Source of the DNA: CALKGK01 sp964649515
GTDB lineage: Bacteria; Bacteroidota; Bacteroidia; Flavobacteriales_D; Sanyastnellaceae
Assembly: GCA_964649515.1 (NCBI GenBank)
Contig: CAZYPV010000002.1
Span: forward strand, 22,175-86,174
Direction: 5' to 3'
DNA length: 64,000 nt
Below are positions 7,997 to 16,136 of the stretch, one piece after another. The position numbers and the translations under genes were made by a program. The notes beneath the pieces were generated by a model that had not been told where the DNA came from, did no database searches, and saw only the letters and a list, made by a program, of their open reading frames with translations. Positions within the stretch are counted from its first letter, which is position 1, and each line of letters starts with the position of its first letter.

Positions 7997-9060
7997 GTAC
8001 AAATAGCGCAAGGATAAACGGAATTCAGCACATTGGCATCGCCGTGCAGGACATGGATGCATCTCTGAAGTATTTCAGGAAGTTCTTTGGGCTTGATATT
8101 CCTTTTTTTGATGCCGTTGCCCCGGCTGACCTCATGATCAATCATACCAATGGAGAGGTGATCACGAAGCGCGCATCCATGATCATGAACCTACAAGGAG
8201 GATGCGCTGTAGAAGTTATTCGTCCGACCACTTTCGAGCCCAAAAAAGCGGTCTTTGAAAGCGCCTTGGGAGATTTGGGAATTTACATTGCCCTAGTAAA
8301 ATGCAAGAATCCCAAAGCCATGCGAGAATACTGTTTGTCCAATGGTGCAAAACAGGTGAGTGAGCTCAAAAAGTTGCCCAATGGCGGAGACACTTTCTGT
8401 ATTCAAGACCTTGATGGCAATCATTACCAATACGTTCAGGGAGAACAGTGGTTCAGTGATCACGGACATCCCTCTGGGGGAATGGCTGGGTGCACCATTG
8501 GCGTAAGTTCAGTAGATCAATCGCGTGCACTGTATTCAGAAATCCTTGGGTATGACGAAGTGGTCTATGACGAAACCAGCACCTTTGAGGATTGGGAACA
8601 TCTTCCAGGTGGAAACGGCACTTTTCGTCGAGTATTGCTGAAACAATCCAAACAGCCAGGTGGTGGGTTTGCCCGTGTTACTGGCACTTCTTACATCGAA
8701 CTGATTGAACGCAAAGAATACACACCGCGCTATCTCTTCCAAGACCGCATCTGGGCTGATTGTGGTTTCGTTCACCTGGGATTGGACGTTAGAGGGATGT
8801 CGGACTTAGGCAAGGCACTTGAAAAACAAGGCTTTGGTTTTACATGTGATAGCAATGATGCTCTGGACATGGGAAACACCAAAGTGCACTGCACTTACAT
8901 CGACGATCCGGATAAGGCTTGGATTGAATTGATTGAAGTCTATAAAGTTCCCATCATTGAAAAGTGGGGCGTTTATTTGAACGTAGAGAAGCGCGACCCC
9001 AATAAACCATTGCCCAATTTCATGCTCAAGGCATTGCGGTTTTCACGGATAAAAGATTGA
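7993..9060 (+). CDS. Two-domain VOC (glyoxalase/dioxygenase superfamily) protein
   Basis: 355 residues from the ATG at 7993, which overlaps the upstream stop (ATGA); upstream in-frame starts lie inside the acyltransferase gene. Two VOC repeats: the first opens with INGIQHIGIAVQDMDASLKY and closes with CIQDLDGNHYQYVQG; the second runs from TIGVSSVDQSRALYSEILGY to AWIELIEVYK, with IWADCGFVHLGLDV between. Possible metal ligands are His16 and the Glu in the closing strand. Length and duplicated fold recall 4-hydroxyphenylpyruvate dioxygenase, but I do not recognise that enzyme's signature, so substrate and reaction stay open. Translational coupling suggests a link to the acyltransferase. Confidence 0.75.
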   Translation: MSTNSARINGIQHIGIAVQDMDASLKYFRKFFGLDIPFFDAVAPADLMINHTNGEVITKRASMIMNLQGGCAVEVIRPTTFEPKKAVFESALGDLGIYIALVKCKNPKAMREYCLSNGAKQVSELKKLPNGGDTFCIQDLDGNHYQYVQGEQWFSDHGHPSGGMAGCTIGVSSVDQSRALYSEILGYDEVVYDETSTFEDWEHLPGGNGTFRRVLLKQSKQPGGGFARVTGTSYIELIERKEYTPRYLFQDRIWADCGFVHLGLDVRGMSDLGKALEKQGFGFTCDSNDALDMGNTKVHCTYIDDPDKAWIELIEVYKVPIIEKWGVYLNVEKRDPNKPLPNFMLKALRFSRIKD

Positions 9061-9145
9061 TCTGAGAGGCTTGTTTTTATTGGCCTTCTTTCCTTTGGCA
9101 CATACTTTGGATAGAAGAAGGTGTTAACCCTTTAAAAACACGCTT

Positions 9146-9934
9146 ATGAAAACGATCTTCAAGAAAGGCGATCAAAGCATCGCTAAGTTTATCGGCAGCA
9201 TCACCTTTGCTGCCCTTCTGATCCTTCTTTCAGGATCTACCGTTTTCGCTGGAAGCGCTGTTCTTCAACTTTCAACCCCACATCATCAAACCGTGGTGGT
9301 GGAATTGAACCGACAAAAATATTTCAGCGATTGCGAAATCACTCTGAGCTCACTTCGAGCGGGTCAGCATCGATTGAAAGTATATACCGAACAAGCTTGC
9401 GGACCCCGTCAAGGAAGAGGTCAGCTACTGTACAATGGATTCATCACTCTAGAAAACAGGGCAAAAACCATTGCGAGCATTCACCCCAATGGAGGATTGT
9501 GCATTGATGAGGTTCTCGCGTTAGGTCAAACCATGCATCAGCCCCAATACCATAACTACCCTCAGGGGAATCGCGATCGGGTGCGACATCGTTACAATGA
9601 AAACCCCAGTGTTTGCCAAAACATGGGATACACTTCAAACCACGGGATCCGTCCCATGTCGCACGGTGCTTTTGAACAATTGCTCCACAGAATCCAACGC
9701 GAAACTTGGAGCGACGACCGAATGGCAATTGCCAAACAAGCCGTTCGTCAAAAGCAATTGAGCTCCCATCAAGTGAGCGAACTGATGAGGTGTTTTACCT
9801 TTGGAGAACATCAACTCGAGCTTGCCAAATTTGCATACCCACATGTACTCGACCCTCATCGCTATGAAACAGTAGTGGACGAATTGCAATGGAGTAGTCA
9901 TCGAAGGGAACTTCGAAACTTCATGGCACGTTAA
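9146..9934 (+). CDS. Secreted DUF4476-containing protein
   Basis: 262 residues. A long n-region with several lysines precedes a hydrophobic core ending AGSAV, giving a Sec signal peptide. The N-terminal half is a beta domain (VLQLSTPHHQTVVVEL ... LRAGQHRLKVYTEQ) of the kind that precedes DUF4476 in Bacteroidota. A His/Gln/Asn-rich linker (about 130-165) leads to the C-terminal helical DUF4476 (from MSHGAFEQLLHRIQ through QLSSHQVSELMRCFTFGEHQ to LRNFMAR). Function is unknown. A strong intrinsic terminator follows directly, and the upstream TACTTTG near 9100 may be a degenerate -7 box, so it is likely monocistronic. Confidence 0.8.
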   Translation: MKTIFKKGDQSIAKFIGSITFAALLILLSGSTVFAGSAVLQLSTPHHQTVVVELNRQKYFSDCEITLSSLRAGQHRLKVYTEQACGPRQGRGQLLYNGFITLENRAKTIASIHPNGGLCIDEVLALGQTMHQPQYHNYPQGNRDRVRHRYNENPSVCQNMGYTSNHGIRPMSHGAFEQLLHRIQRETWSDDRMAIAKQAVRQKQLSSHQVSELMRCFTFGEHQLELAKFAYPHVLDPHRYETVVDELQWSSHRRELRNFMAR

Positions 9935-9952
9935 GTACAACAGCGCATGATC

Positions 9953-9986
9953 AAAGAGCCAGTCAACAATCATTGACTGGCTCTTT
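9953..9986 (+). terminator. Strong intrinsic terminator
   Basis: Perfect 14-bp stem AAAGAGCCAGTCAA (9953-9966) / TTGACTGGCTCTTT (9973-9986) with loop CAATCA, followed by TTAT. It ends the DUF4476 gene and isolates the two-component operon downstream. Confidence 0.9.
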
Positions 9987-10057
9987 TTATTGGAGTACCT
10001 TCCCACAGCAAAAGGAGCCTAAGTTAAAATAGGCACTCTTGTTAAGAAACACTTAAC

Positions 10058-10086
10058 TTTGGCTTAAAGTGGTGCGGGTAGCTTTG
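10058..10086 (+). promoter_or_regulatory. Promoter of the two-component operon
   Basis: TTTG at 10058-10061, a 17-nt spacer and TAGCTTTG at 10079-10086, 20 nt before the ATG. A second overlapping box, TAACTTTG at 10054-10061, coincides with the -33 element and could be an alternative start or an autoregulation point. Confidence 0.6.
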
Positions 10087-10106
10087 CATCACAATAGAAC
10101 AGACGC

Positions 10107-10625
10107 ATGAGCACGCAAAAAATATTATTGGTTGATGACGAGCAGGACATTCTAGACCTGATCAAGTACAACTTAGAAAAAGAGGACTTTGAGGTACAAA
10201 CGTGCAACAATGGAAAAGAAGCCATTGATTTGGCGTTGAAATTCCAGCCAGATCTCATCCTCTTGGATGTGATGATGCCTCGAATGGACGGGATGGAAAC
10301 CTGTCTTCAAATCCGTGAAAACAAGCAGCTTGAAAATGTCATCATTGCCTTCTTAACCGCAAGGGGTGAAGATTACAGCCAAATCGCTGGTTTTGACGCT
10401 GGNNNNNNNNNNNNNNNNNNNNNNNNNNNNNNNNNNNNNNNNNNNNNNNNNNNNNNNNNNNNNNNNNNNNNNNNNNNNNNNNNNNNNNNNNNNNNNNNNN
10501 NNTGGGGGAACGACGTAATTGTTGGTGATCGTACTATCGACGTACACATCCGTAAATTGCGTGAAAAACTGGGCGACAATTTTTTCAAAACCGTAAAGGG
10601 AGTCGGCTATAAATTTGAAGAATAA
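10107..10625 (+). CDS. OmpR/PhoB-family response regulator (interrupted by assembly gap)
   Basis: The left part encodes a receiver domain: ILLVDDEQD with Asp10/Asp11, and the phosphoacceptor Asp54 in LILLDVMMPRMDG, up to FLTARGEDYSQIAGFDAG. The right part encodes the end of a winged-helix DNA-binding domain: RTIDVHIRKLREKLGDNFF and TVKGVGYKFEE. Only about 140 residues are real; family members have about 225-235, so roughly 85-95 residues (linker and start of the effector domain) lie in the gap, far more than 100 N can hold. The stop overlaps the kinase start as TAATG, and sequence type plus order fit a PhoB/PhoR-like phosphate or envelope regulator. Confidence 0.88.
   Translation: MSTQKILLVDDEQDILDLIKYNLEKEDFEVQTCNNGKEAIDLALKFQPDLILLDVMMPRMDGMETCLQIRENKQLENVIIAFLTARGEDYSQIAGFDAXXXXXXXXXXXXXXXXXXXXXXXXXXXXXXXXXXWGNDVIVGDRTIDVHIRKLREKLGDNFFKTVKGVGYKFEE
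10403..10502. other. Assembly gap (100 N)
   Basis: Exactly 100 unknown bases, a typical placeholder length. The response-regulator family length implies a true gap of roughly 250-290 bases. Confidence 0.95.
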
Positions 10626-11668
10626 TGGCAGTAAAGACACCGAGGGACGTAGCATTACAAACCTCTGTGATCATTACAATCGTGGTTGGACTGGGCGGCA
10701 TCGCTTACACATTGATCGATCAGCGTCCCATCAACTTTTTAGGCACTGTACTTCTATTGGGCGGCACATTTGCTGTGTCCTACCTCACCATCTACTGGTC
10801 TGTTGAGAAGTTCATCTATCAAAAAGTAAAAATCATCTACAAAACCATTCACCGTTTTAAGAGTACCAAAGACTCTCGGCGGGACATTAAAATGAATGAG
10901 GATGTGGTGGAGAAAGTCAACCGAGATGTATTGGATTGGGCAGAGGGAAAAATTTCAGAAATCACCGCATTGAAGCAAACCGATTCATTTCGGCGCGACT
11001 TTATTGGCAATCTTGCCCATGAGTTAAAAACACCCATTTTCAATATTCAGGGCTATATTTTAACCTTGTTGGAAGGGGCTTTGGAAGATCCTCAAAACAA
11101 CCGTAAGTTCTTGATGAAGGCTGCTAAGGGTGTGGACCGCATCACGACTCTTATCGAAGACCTGGACGCCATTACGAAGATTGAAGACGGCAAGTACGAC
11201 CTCGCCATGGGCCGTTTTGATATTGTTGAGCTTGCGCTGGAAGTCATTGATTCATTGGAGCAAAGAGCGAAGGGAGCAAACATCCGATTGATCTTAAAAA
11301 ACCCCAATCAGAAGGCCATCTATGTGAATGGCGACCGCTCCAAAATTGAGCAAGTGTTAACCAATCTTCTCGTCAACTCCATCAATTATGGGAAACCTGA
11401 AGGGAAGTCCATTTTCAGCTTTTACGACATGGACGACACCATTTTGGTTGAAGTTGCCGATACGGGAGTGGGGATCAATGAGGAGGATTTGCCTCGAATC
11501 TTTGAGCGTTTTTATCGGGTTGATAAATCCAGAGCACGCCACGTGGGAGGTAGCGGACTTGGTTTGGCCATTGTGAAACACATCATTGACGCTCACGGAC
11601 AAACCATCAACGTGCGCAGTACTGCCGGTGTTGGGTCAACCTTTGCTTTTACTTTGGAAAAGGCCTGA
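10625..11668 (+). CDS. Membrane sensor histidine kinase (PhoR-like)
   Basis: 347 residues. Two N-terminal hydrophobic helices (about 13-31 and 38-58) separated by only a few residues leave almost no periplasmic sensor loop, so sensing is probably within the membrane or through a partner. A short HAMP-like helical linker leads to the H box FIGNLAHELKTPIFN with phospho-His132. The ATPase domain shows the N box (VLTNLLVNSINYG), the G1 box (VADTGVGI), the F box and the G2 box (GSGLGLAIVKHII). It overlaps the response regulator by one base (TAATG). Its 3' end overlaps the convergent hydrolase gene by 33 nt. Confidence 0.92.
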   Translation: MAVKTPRDVALQTSVIITIVVGLGGIAYTLIDQRPINFLGTVLLLGGTFAVSYLTIYWSVEKFIYQKVKIIYKTIHRFKSTKDSRRDIKMNEDVVEKVNRDVLDWAEGKISEITALKQTDSFRRDFIGNLAHELKTPIFNIQGYILTLLEGALEDPQNNRKFLMKAAKGVDRITTLIEDLDAITKIEDGKYDLAMGRFDIVELALEVIDSLEQRAKGANIRLILKNPNQKAIYVNGDRSKIEQVLTNLLVNSINYGKPEGKSIFSFYDMDDTILVEVADTGVGINEEDLPRIFERFYRVDKSRARHVGGSGLGLAIVKHIIDAHGQTINVRSTAGVGSTFAFTLEKA

Positions 11669-12313
11669 ACCAAATTCGTTCACAAAAGGATTGCTCTTTT
11701 TCTCATTTCCAATCGTAGTCTCATCTCCGTGACCTGAATACACCAGTGTATCATTGGGCAGGGCATTGTAAAGCTTTTCAATGCTCACGCGCAGCACCTC
11801 TTCGCTTCCACCCGGCAAGTCGGTTCTCCCCACACTTCCTTGAAACAAAACATCCCCTGAGAAAAGCATTCCTTCTTCTTCGAAATAAAATGCGGTGTGA
11901 CCGGGAGCGTGTCCGGGCACAAAAATCACCTTTGCACAGTGCTTGCCCAAACGTATTTCATCTCCTTCTTCTAAGGTGAATTGAACCTTGGGTGGAGCCG
12001 TAAAGTTAAGCTGATACATGTGCGCAGCCCGAGCAGCCATATTGAGGGTGGGTTCATCCAAGGGGTGACACTTCGGGACCAAGGCCAATTTTTGGAAAAG
12101 ATAATCACACCCAAAAACGTGATCGAGGTGAGCATGGGTAAGGTAAATGGCTTGTGTTTTTTCTCCATTTTTCTCCAACCACAACAAAACTTCTTCGGCC
12201 TCTTGTGCGTTGTACATACCCGGGTCAATGATCAGGGCATTTCCTTCACCATCACTCACACCATATGTGTTTTCAGAGAAGGGATTAATGCTCCATTTTT
12301 GTATTGTTAACAT
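11636..12313 (-). CDS. Metallo-beta-lactamase-fold hydrolase (glyoxalase II-like)
   Basis: 225 residues. Zinc motif THAHLDH (His60, His62, Asp64, His65), then GHAPGHTAFY, LFSGDVLF and VYSGHGDETT supply the remaining metal ligands. Size and motif spacing match the short hydroxyacylglutathione-hydrolase-like subfamily common in Bacteroidota. Actual substrates vary in this family (thioesters, persulfides), so the reaction is not fixed by sequence. Cytosolic. The gene is convergent with, and overlaps the end of, the histidine kinase gene. The upstream CACCTTTG is one mismatch from a -7 box. Confidence 0.85.
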   Translation of the reverse strand: MLTIQKWSINPFSENTYGVSDGEGNALIIDPGMYNAQEAEEVLLWLEKNGEKTQAIYLTHAHLDHVFGCDYLFQKLALVPKCHPLDEPTLNMAARAAHMYQLNFTAPPKVQFTLEEGDEIRLGKHCAKVIFVPGHAPGHTAFYFEEEGMLFSGDVLFQGSVGRTDLPGGSEEVLRVSIEKLYNALPNDTLVYSGHGDETTIGNEKKSNPFVNEFGSGLFQSKSKG

Positions 12314-12434
12314 GCTGCCATTTTTATTACTTGAACAAAGGTGCTACTTTAAAGCTTGATAGCATAAGTAAATCCAGATTTTTCCCAAGGAGAAGTCCAT
12401 GTTTTGCTTATCTTTCTGTCCCACTTTCCACTGC

Positions 12435-15400
12435 ATGAAAAGAGTTTTTGTCCTCATACTTATTTTGGTCTTCCAGGCTTTCCCCATGCTCACTGAAGCT
12501 CAGTTTTACACCGGAGCCCAGCAGGAGTTTGGAAAAAATCGAGTGCAGTATCGGGACTTTAACTGGCTCTATTATCCCTACAAAAAATTCGAAGTTTACT
12601 ATTACCAAGGAGGAAAAGACTTGGCCATTTATACTGTACAAGCGGCAGATCAAGAATTGGCTAAATTGGAAGAACTCTTTGACTATAAGTTGGATGATCA
12701 GGTCGAAGTGGTCGTGTATAACAAGATGAGTGAATTTCGCCAGAGCAATGTTGGAATTAGCTCAGACATTGAATCGAACATTGGAGGTTCCACACGAATT
12801 GTGGGTTCGAAGGTATTTTTATATTTCACTGGAGATTATCAAAGCTACCAACGACAATTGAGGTCGGCCCTGAGTGAGGTCCTCATCAGCCAAATGATGT
12901 TTGGTGGAAATTGGCGGCAGGTGATCAAAAACAACGCTCTTCTTCAACTTCCAGATTGGTACATGGAAGGGCTTGTGAAGTATGCTGAAGGAAATGAAAC
13001 CCCGTATACCGCTGCTCGAGTGCAGGATGGGATTGAATCGAGAATTTTTGAGAAATTCAACCGTTTGGAAGGAGAAGACGCCGCTTATGCCGGTTACGCT
13101 TTGTGGAAATATGTGGCCGATGTTTATGGGGAAAATGTGATCCCCAACATCCTCTACATGACGAAAATATCCCGAAACATTGAAAGCGGTTTTCTTTTTG
13201 TTTTGGGTACCAGTCTCGCTACCTTGAATAGCGACTTTTTGAATTATTACGATCGGCTTTATACTTCTCGAAGCGCTGTAAAACAGTTTCCCGACCTCGA
13301 TCAACTCAGCCAGAAAAAAATCAAAGAAAAAAAACGCACCAAGCTCTTGGGAGAGGTCCATGTGAAGGCTAAAAAGGACTTGGAATACGATCAATTCAAA
13401 CTCAGCCCTGACCAAGAATATTTAGCCTATACCACCAATGAACTCGGCCAAGTTAAAGTTTGGCTTTACCACATTCCATCGGGCAAGAAAAAACGCATCT
13501 TCAAGCATGGATATCCGCTGGAACGCTTGAATGACAGAAGCTATCCCGTTCTTGCTTGGCACCCGTCGAGCCTAATTCTCAGCTTTGTTTATGAGAAAAA
13601 AGGACGGGCTTTTATGGTGAACTACAACTTAGAGGAGAAGAAAAAGATTGAGAAAGAACTGTTTCGCATCGATAAGGTGATACACATGTCTTATGCACCG
13701 GATGGAAGACGAATTGTGTTTTCGGGAGTGAAAGAAGGACAGTCTGACCTTTACATGTACCAAACCATTGGGAACAATCAAACCCAGTTGACCAACGACA
13801 TCTACGACGACCTTCAAGCTACTTTCATTCGAGATGGTAAGGCCTTAATTTTTGCTTCAAACCGAACGGATGACACCCTGAGAACCGATGATACCCAGGC
13901 TCCTTTTGCACTCAACAAAGACATTTTCATCCTTTCCTTAGAACCCGAAAGCAAGATCCTTGAACGGGTGAGCAACACGCCCGACGTGGATGAATATGCT
14001 CCCTTTGCGTATGATGAGGACCGATACACCTATTTGGCTCAAGAAGAAGGGTTTTCCAATCGCTATCTGGCCAAAATCGATAGCGCTATTTCTCGAATTG
14101 ACACCACCATTCATTATCGTTTCTTTACGGTGAGTCAGCAAATCAGCGATTATTCCAAAAACCCCATTGCCTACGAATACCATCCTCGTGCGGAAAGCTA
14201 TGGGCTTGTTTTTTATGAGAATGGTCACCCCACCTACTACCTTGAAGAAAAGGCACAAAATCCGAGCATACAGAATGGGACTGATCTCGGCCTTGTTATG
14301 GACACCGCCCTTCCCAAAGGCTTGGACGTACTCACCATTCCACCTAAACCTTTAGAGGAAAATCAGATCGACATTAATGACTACCGTTTTGAAGACGATG
14401 CTCGGGATTACACCTATGAAAAAGAACGCATTAGTTTGGGTGACATCACCACGCCGGCTGCTCAAGATACCACTAAAACAGAGGAAGTTTTTGAACTCCC
14501 AAAACCGCGAAACTACCGCCTCAACTTTGCTACTGACTATGTTTTGAGTCAGGTAGACAACCGTTTCAACAGCCAATTCTACCAGCGCAATACGGGTCCG
14601 AGCGCCACCTTCCCGGGAATATCAGGCTTGGTTCAATTGGGGATCTCTGATTTGTTTGAAGACTACAAGATTGTGGGTGGGTTTCGACTCTCTGCCTCCT
14701 TGAACAATTCGGACATTGGATTGAGTTATGAAGACCTTTCGAAGCGGGTAGATCGGCGAATGACCATCCAGCGTCAAGGCAACCGCATGGTTACTGACGA
14801 TGGCTTCGGCATCACGGAAATGCAAACTTACAGTGCCGAGTATCAGTACAAATACCCCTTCAATGAATTGGCCAGTTTGCGCATCTCGGGAACTTATCGT
14901 TTGGACCGATCGGTAGCGTTGGCCACCGATATTTTCACCCTTGCTCAGGAGAATCAGCTCGATCATAATGTTGGTGTGAAAGTGCAGTACGTTTACGATA
15001 ACACCATTGGGAAAGGACTCAACCTTTACAACGGGACACGCTATAAAATATGGGGTGAATATTTAAGAGATCCTTTCAATCGGGGTCGGGACGTGAAAGT
15101 GATTGGTTTGGATTTTCGTCATTACGAAAAAATTCACCGCAGCATGATTTTAGCCTTGCGGGTTGCCGGACACAGTTCATTTGGCCATCGTAACATCATA
15201 ACTTATTTGGGAGGTGTGGACAACTGGTTGTTCCAGCGAATTGACGATGAAACGCCCATTCCAACTGGTGAAGATTACTACTTTCAAGCTTTGGGGAGCC
15301 CTGTTCGTGGATTTTTTGTGAATGCTCGAAACGGCAACAGCTTTGGGGTAGCCAATGCCGAAGTACGCTGGCCCATTTTTGATTACTTTCTGAATACTCC

Positions 15401-15695
15401 CATCAAATCAGACTTTGTTCAGAATTTTCAAGTCCTTGGTTTTGCTGATGTTGGCAGCGCTTGGACGGGAAGCAATCCTTACGATGAAGAAAACCAGTTC
15501 AACCAAGTCGTCTTGGAGCAAAATCCCGTAACCATCACCGTGGACAACAACCGAGAGCCCGTCATTTGGGGTTATGGTTTTGGGCTACGATCTCGCGTTT
15601 TGGGGTATTTCGTTCGAGCTGATTGGGCTTGGGGAGTGGATGATAATCGAGTGATGCCTCGGGTATTCCACCTTTCCCTCACCACCGACTTCTAG
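12435..15695 (+). CDS. Large outer-membrane protein: degenerate peptidase-MA-like domain, TolB-type propeller, C-terminal beta-barrel
   Basis: 1086 residues from the ATG at 12435, chosen because MKRVFVLILILVFQAF...TEAQ is a clean signal peptide; an ATG at 12399 would add 12 atypical residues. Residues about 25-290 resemble a peptidase MA-like domain with LPDWYMEGLVKYAEG (172-186), but the place expected for HExxH reads SEVLISQM (147-154), so catalysis looks lost. About 310-570 hold TolB/PD40-type propeller repeats (FKLSPDQEYLAYTTNE, YAPDGRRIVFSG). About 690-1086 form a surface-antigen-type beta-barrel ending in Phe. A role in outer-membrane assembly or export is plausible but not shown. Confidence 0.75.
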   Translation: MKRVFVLILILVFQAFPMLTEAQFYTGAQQEFGKNRVQYRDFNWLYYPYKKFEVYYYQGGKDLAIYTVQAADQELAKLEELFDYKLDDQVEVVVYNKMSEFRQSNVGISSDIESNIGGSTRIVGSKVFLYFTGDYQSYQRQLRSALSEVLISQMMFGGNWRQVIKNNALLQLPDWYMEGLVKYAEGNETPYTAARVQDGIESRIFEKFNRLEGEDAAYAGYALWKYVADVYGENVIPNILYMTKISRNIESGFLFVLGTSLATLNSDFLNYYDRLYTSRSAVKQFPDLDQLSQKKIKEKKRTKLLGEVHVKAKKDLEYDQFKLSPDQEYLAYTTNELGQVKVWLYHIPSGKKKRIFKHGYPLERLNDRSYPVLAWHPSSLILSFVYEKKGRAFMVNYNLEEKKKIEKELFRIDKVIHMSYAPDGRRIVFSGVKEGQSDLYMYQTIGNNQTQLTNDIYDDLQATFIRDGKALIFASNRTDDTLRTDDTQAPFALNKDIFILSLEPESKILERVSNTPDVDEYAPFAYDEDRYTYLAQEEGFSNRYLAKIDSAISRIDTTIHYRFFTVSQQISDYSKNPIAYEYHPRAESYGLVFYENGHPTYYLEEKAQNPSIQNGTDLGLVMDTALPKGLDVLTIPPKPLEENQIDINDYRFEDDARDYTYEKERISLGDITTPAAQDTTKTEEVFELPKPRNYRLNFATDYVLSQVDNRFNSQFYQRNTGPSATFPGISGLVQLGISDLFEDYKIVGGFRLSASLNNSDIGLSYEDLSKRVDRRMTIQRQGNRMVTDDGFGITEMQTYSAEYQYKYPFNELASLRISGTYRLDRSVALATDIFTLAQENQLDHNVGVKVQYVYDNTIGKGLNLYNGTRYKIWGEYLRDPFNRGRDVKVIGLDFRHYEKIHRSMILALRVAGHSSFGHRNIITYLGGVDNWLFQRIDDETPIPTGEDYYFQALGSPVRGFFVNARNGNSFGVANAEVRWPIFDYFLNTPIKSDFVQNFQVLGFADVGSAWTGSNPYDEENQFNQVVLEQNPVTITVDNNREPVIWGYGFGLRSRVLGYFVRADWAWGVDDNRVMPRVFHLSLTTDF

Positions 15696-15706
15696 GAAGA
15701 TTCCTT

Positions 15707-15714
15707 TACCTTTG
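15707..15714 (+). promoter_or_regulatory. Promoter -7 box close to the TauE/SafE gene
   Basis: TACCTTTG, exact TAnnTTTG, 11 nt before the ATG at 15726; the 5' leader would be only about 6 nt. Confidence 0.45.
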
Positions 15715-15725
15715 AAAAAAAACAC

Positions 15726-16136
15726 ATGGAATTTGGCACAGTAATGATTCTCATTGCCATTGGATTAATGGCCGGAATGGTGAGTGGATTCATTGGAATT
15801 GGCGGCGGGGTGATTGTTGTTCCCGCGCTGGTTTACTTTTTAGGGATGACTCAATTTGAAGCACAAGGAACCAGTCTCGCTATGATGATTCCTCCCATTG
15901 GCATTCTCGGAGTGATGAACTATTACAAAGGTGGGCACATCAATATCAATTTTGCCATCGTTATTGCCGTCACCTTCATCATTGGCGGCTATCTTGGTTC
16001 GAAGCTCGCCTTGAAACTTCCTCCCGTAAAAGTGAAATTCATCTTTGGCCTAATTATGCTGTACGTTTCCGTACGTTTGTTGTGGACTTCAGGAATTAAA
16101 CTCTTTGCAGAAAATGGATCTCAAATCGGAAATTAA
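15726..16136 (+). CDS. Half-size TauE/SafE-family membrane protein
   Basis: 136 residues with four predicted membrane helices. The glycine-rich signature SGFIGIGGGVIVVPALVYFLG sits in helix 1-2, followed by EAQGTSLAMMIPPIGILGVM and GGYLGSKLALKLP, the family hallmark. Full TauE/SafE permeases have two such repeats (about 250-270 residues), so this one carries a single repeat and would need to dimerise. The family moves sulfite, sulfoacetate or other small organic anions across the inner membrane. The M20 peptidase gene starts inside its 3' end. Confidence 0.85.
   Translation: MEFGTVMILIAIGLMAGMVSGFIGIGGGVIVVPALVYFLGMTQFEAQGTSLAMMIPPIGILGVMNYYKGGHININFAIVIAVTFIIGGYLGSKLALKLPPVKVKFIFGLIMLYVSVRLLWTSGIKLFAENGSQIGN

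Noticed and set aside
7993..9060. Naming the two-domain VOC protein 4-hydroxyphenylpyruvate dioxygenase
   Set aside because: Length and double fold fit, but the sequence motifs I know for that enzyme are not recognisable, so only the superfamily is claimed.
12399..12434. Earlier ATG for the giant outer-membrane protein
   Set aside because: It would put 12 hydrophobic/Cys residues before a complete signal peptide that starts at 12435.
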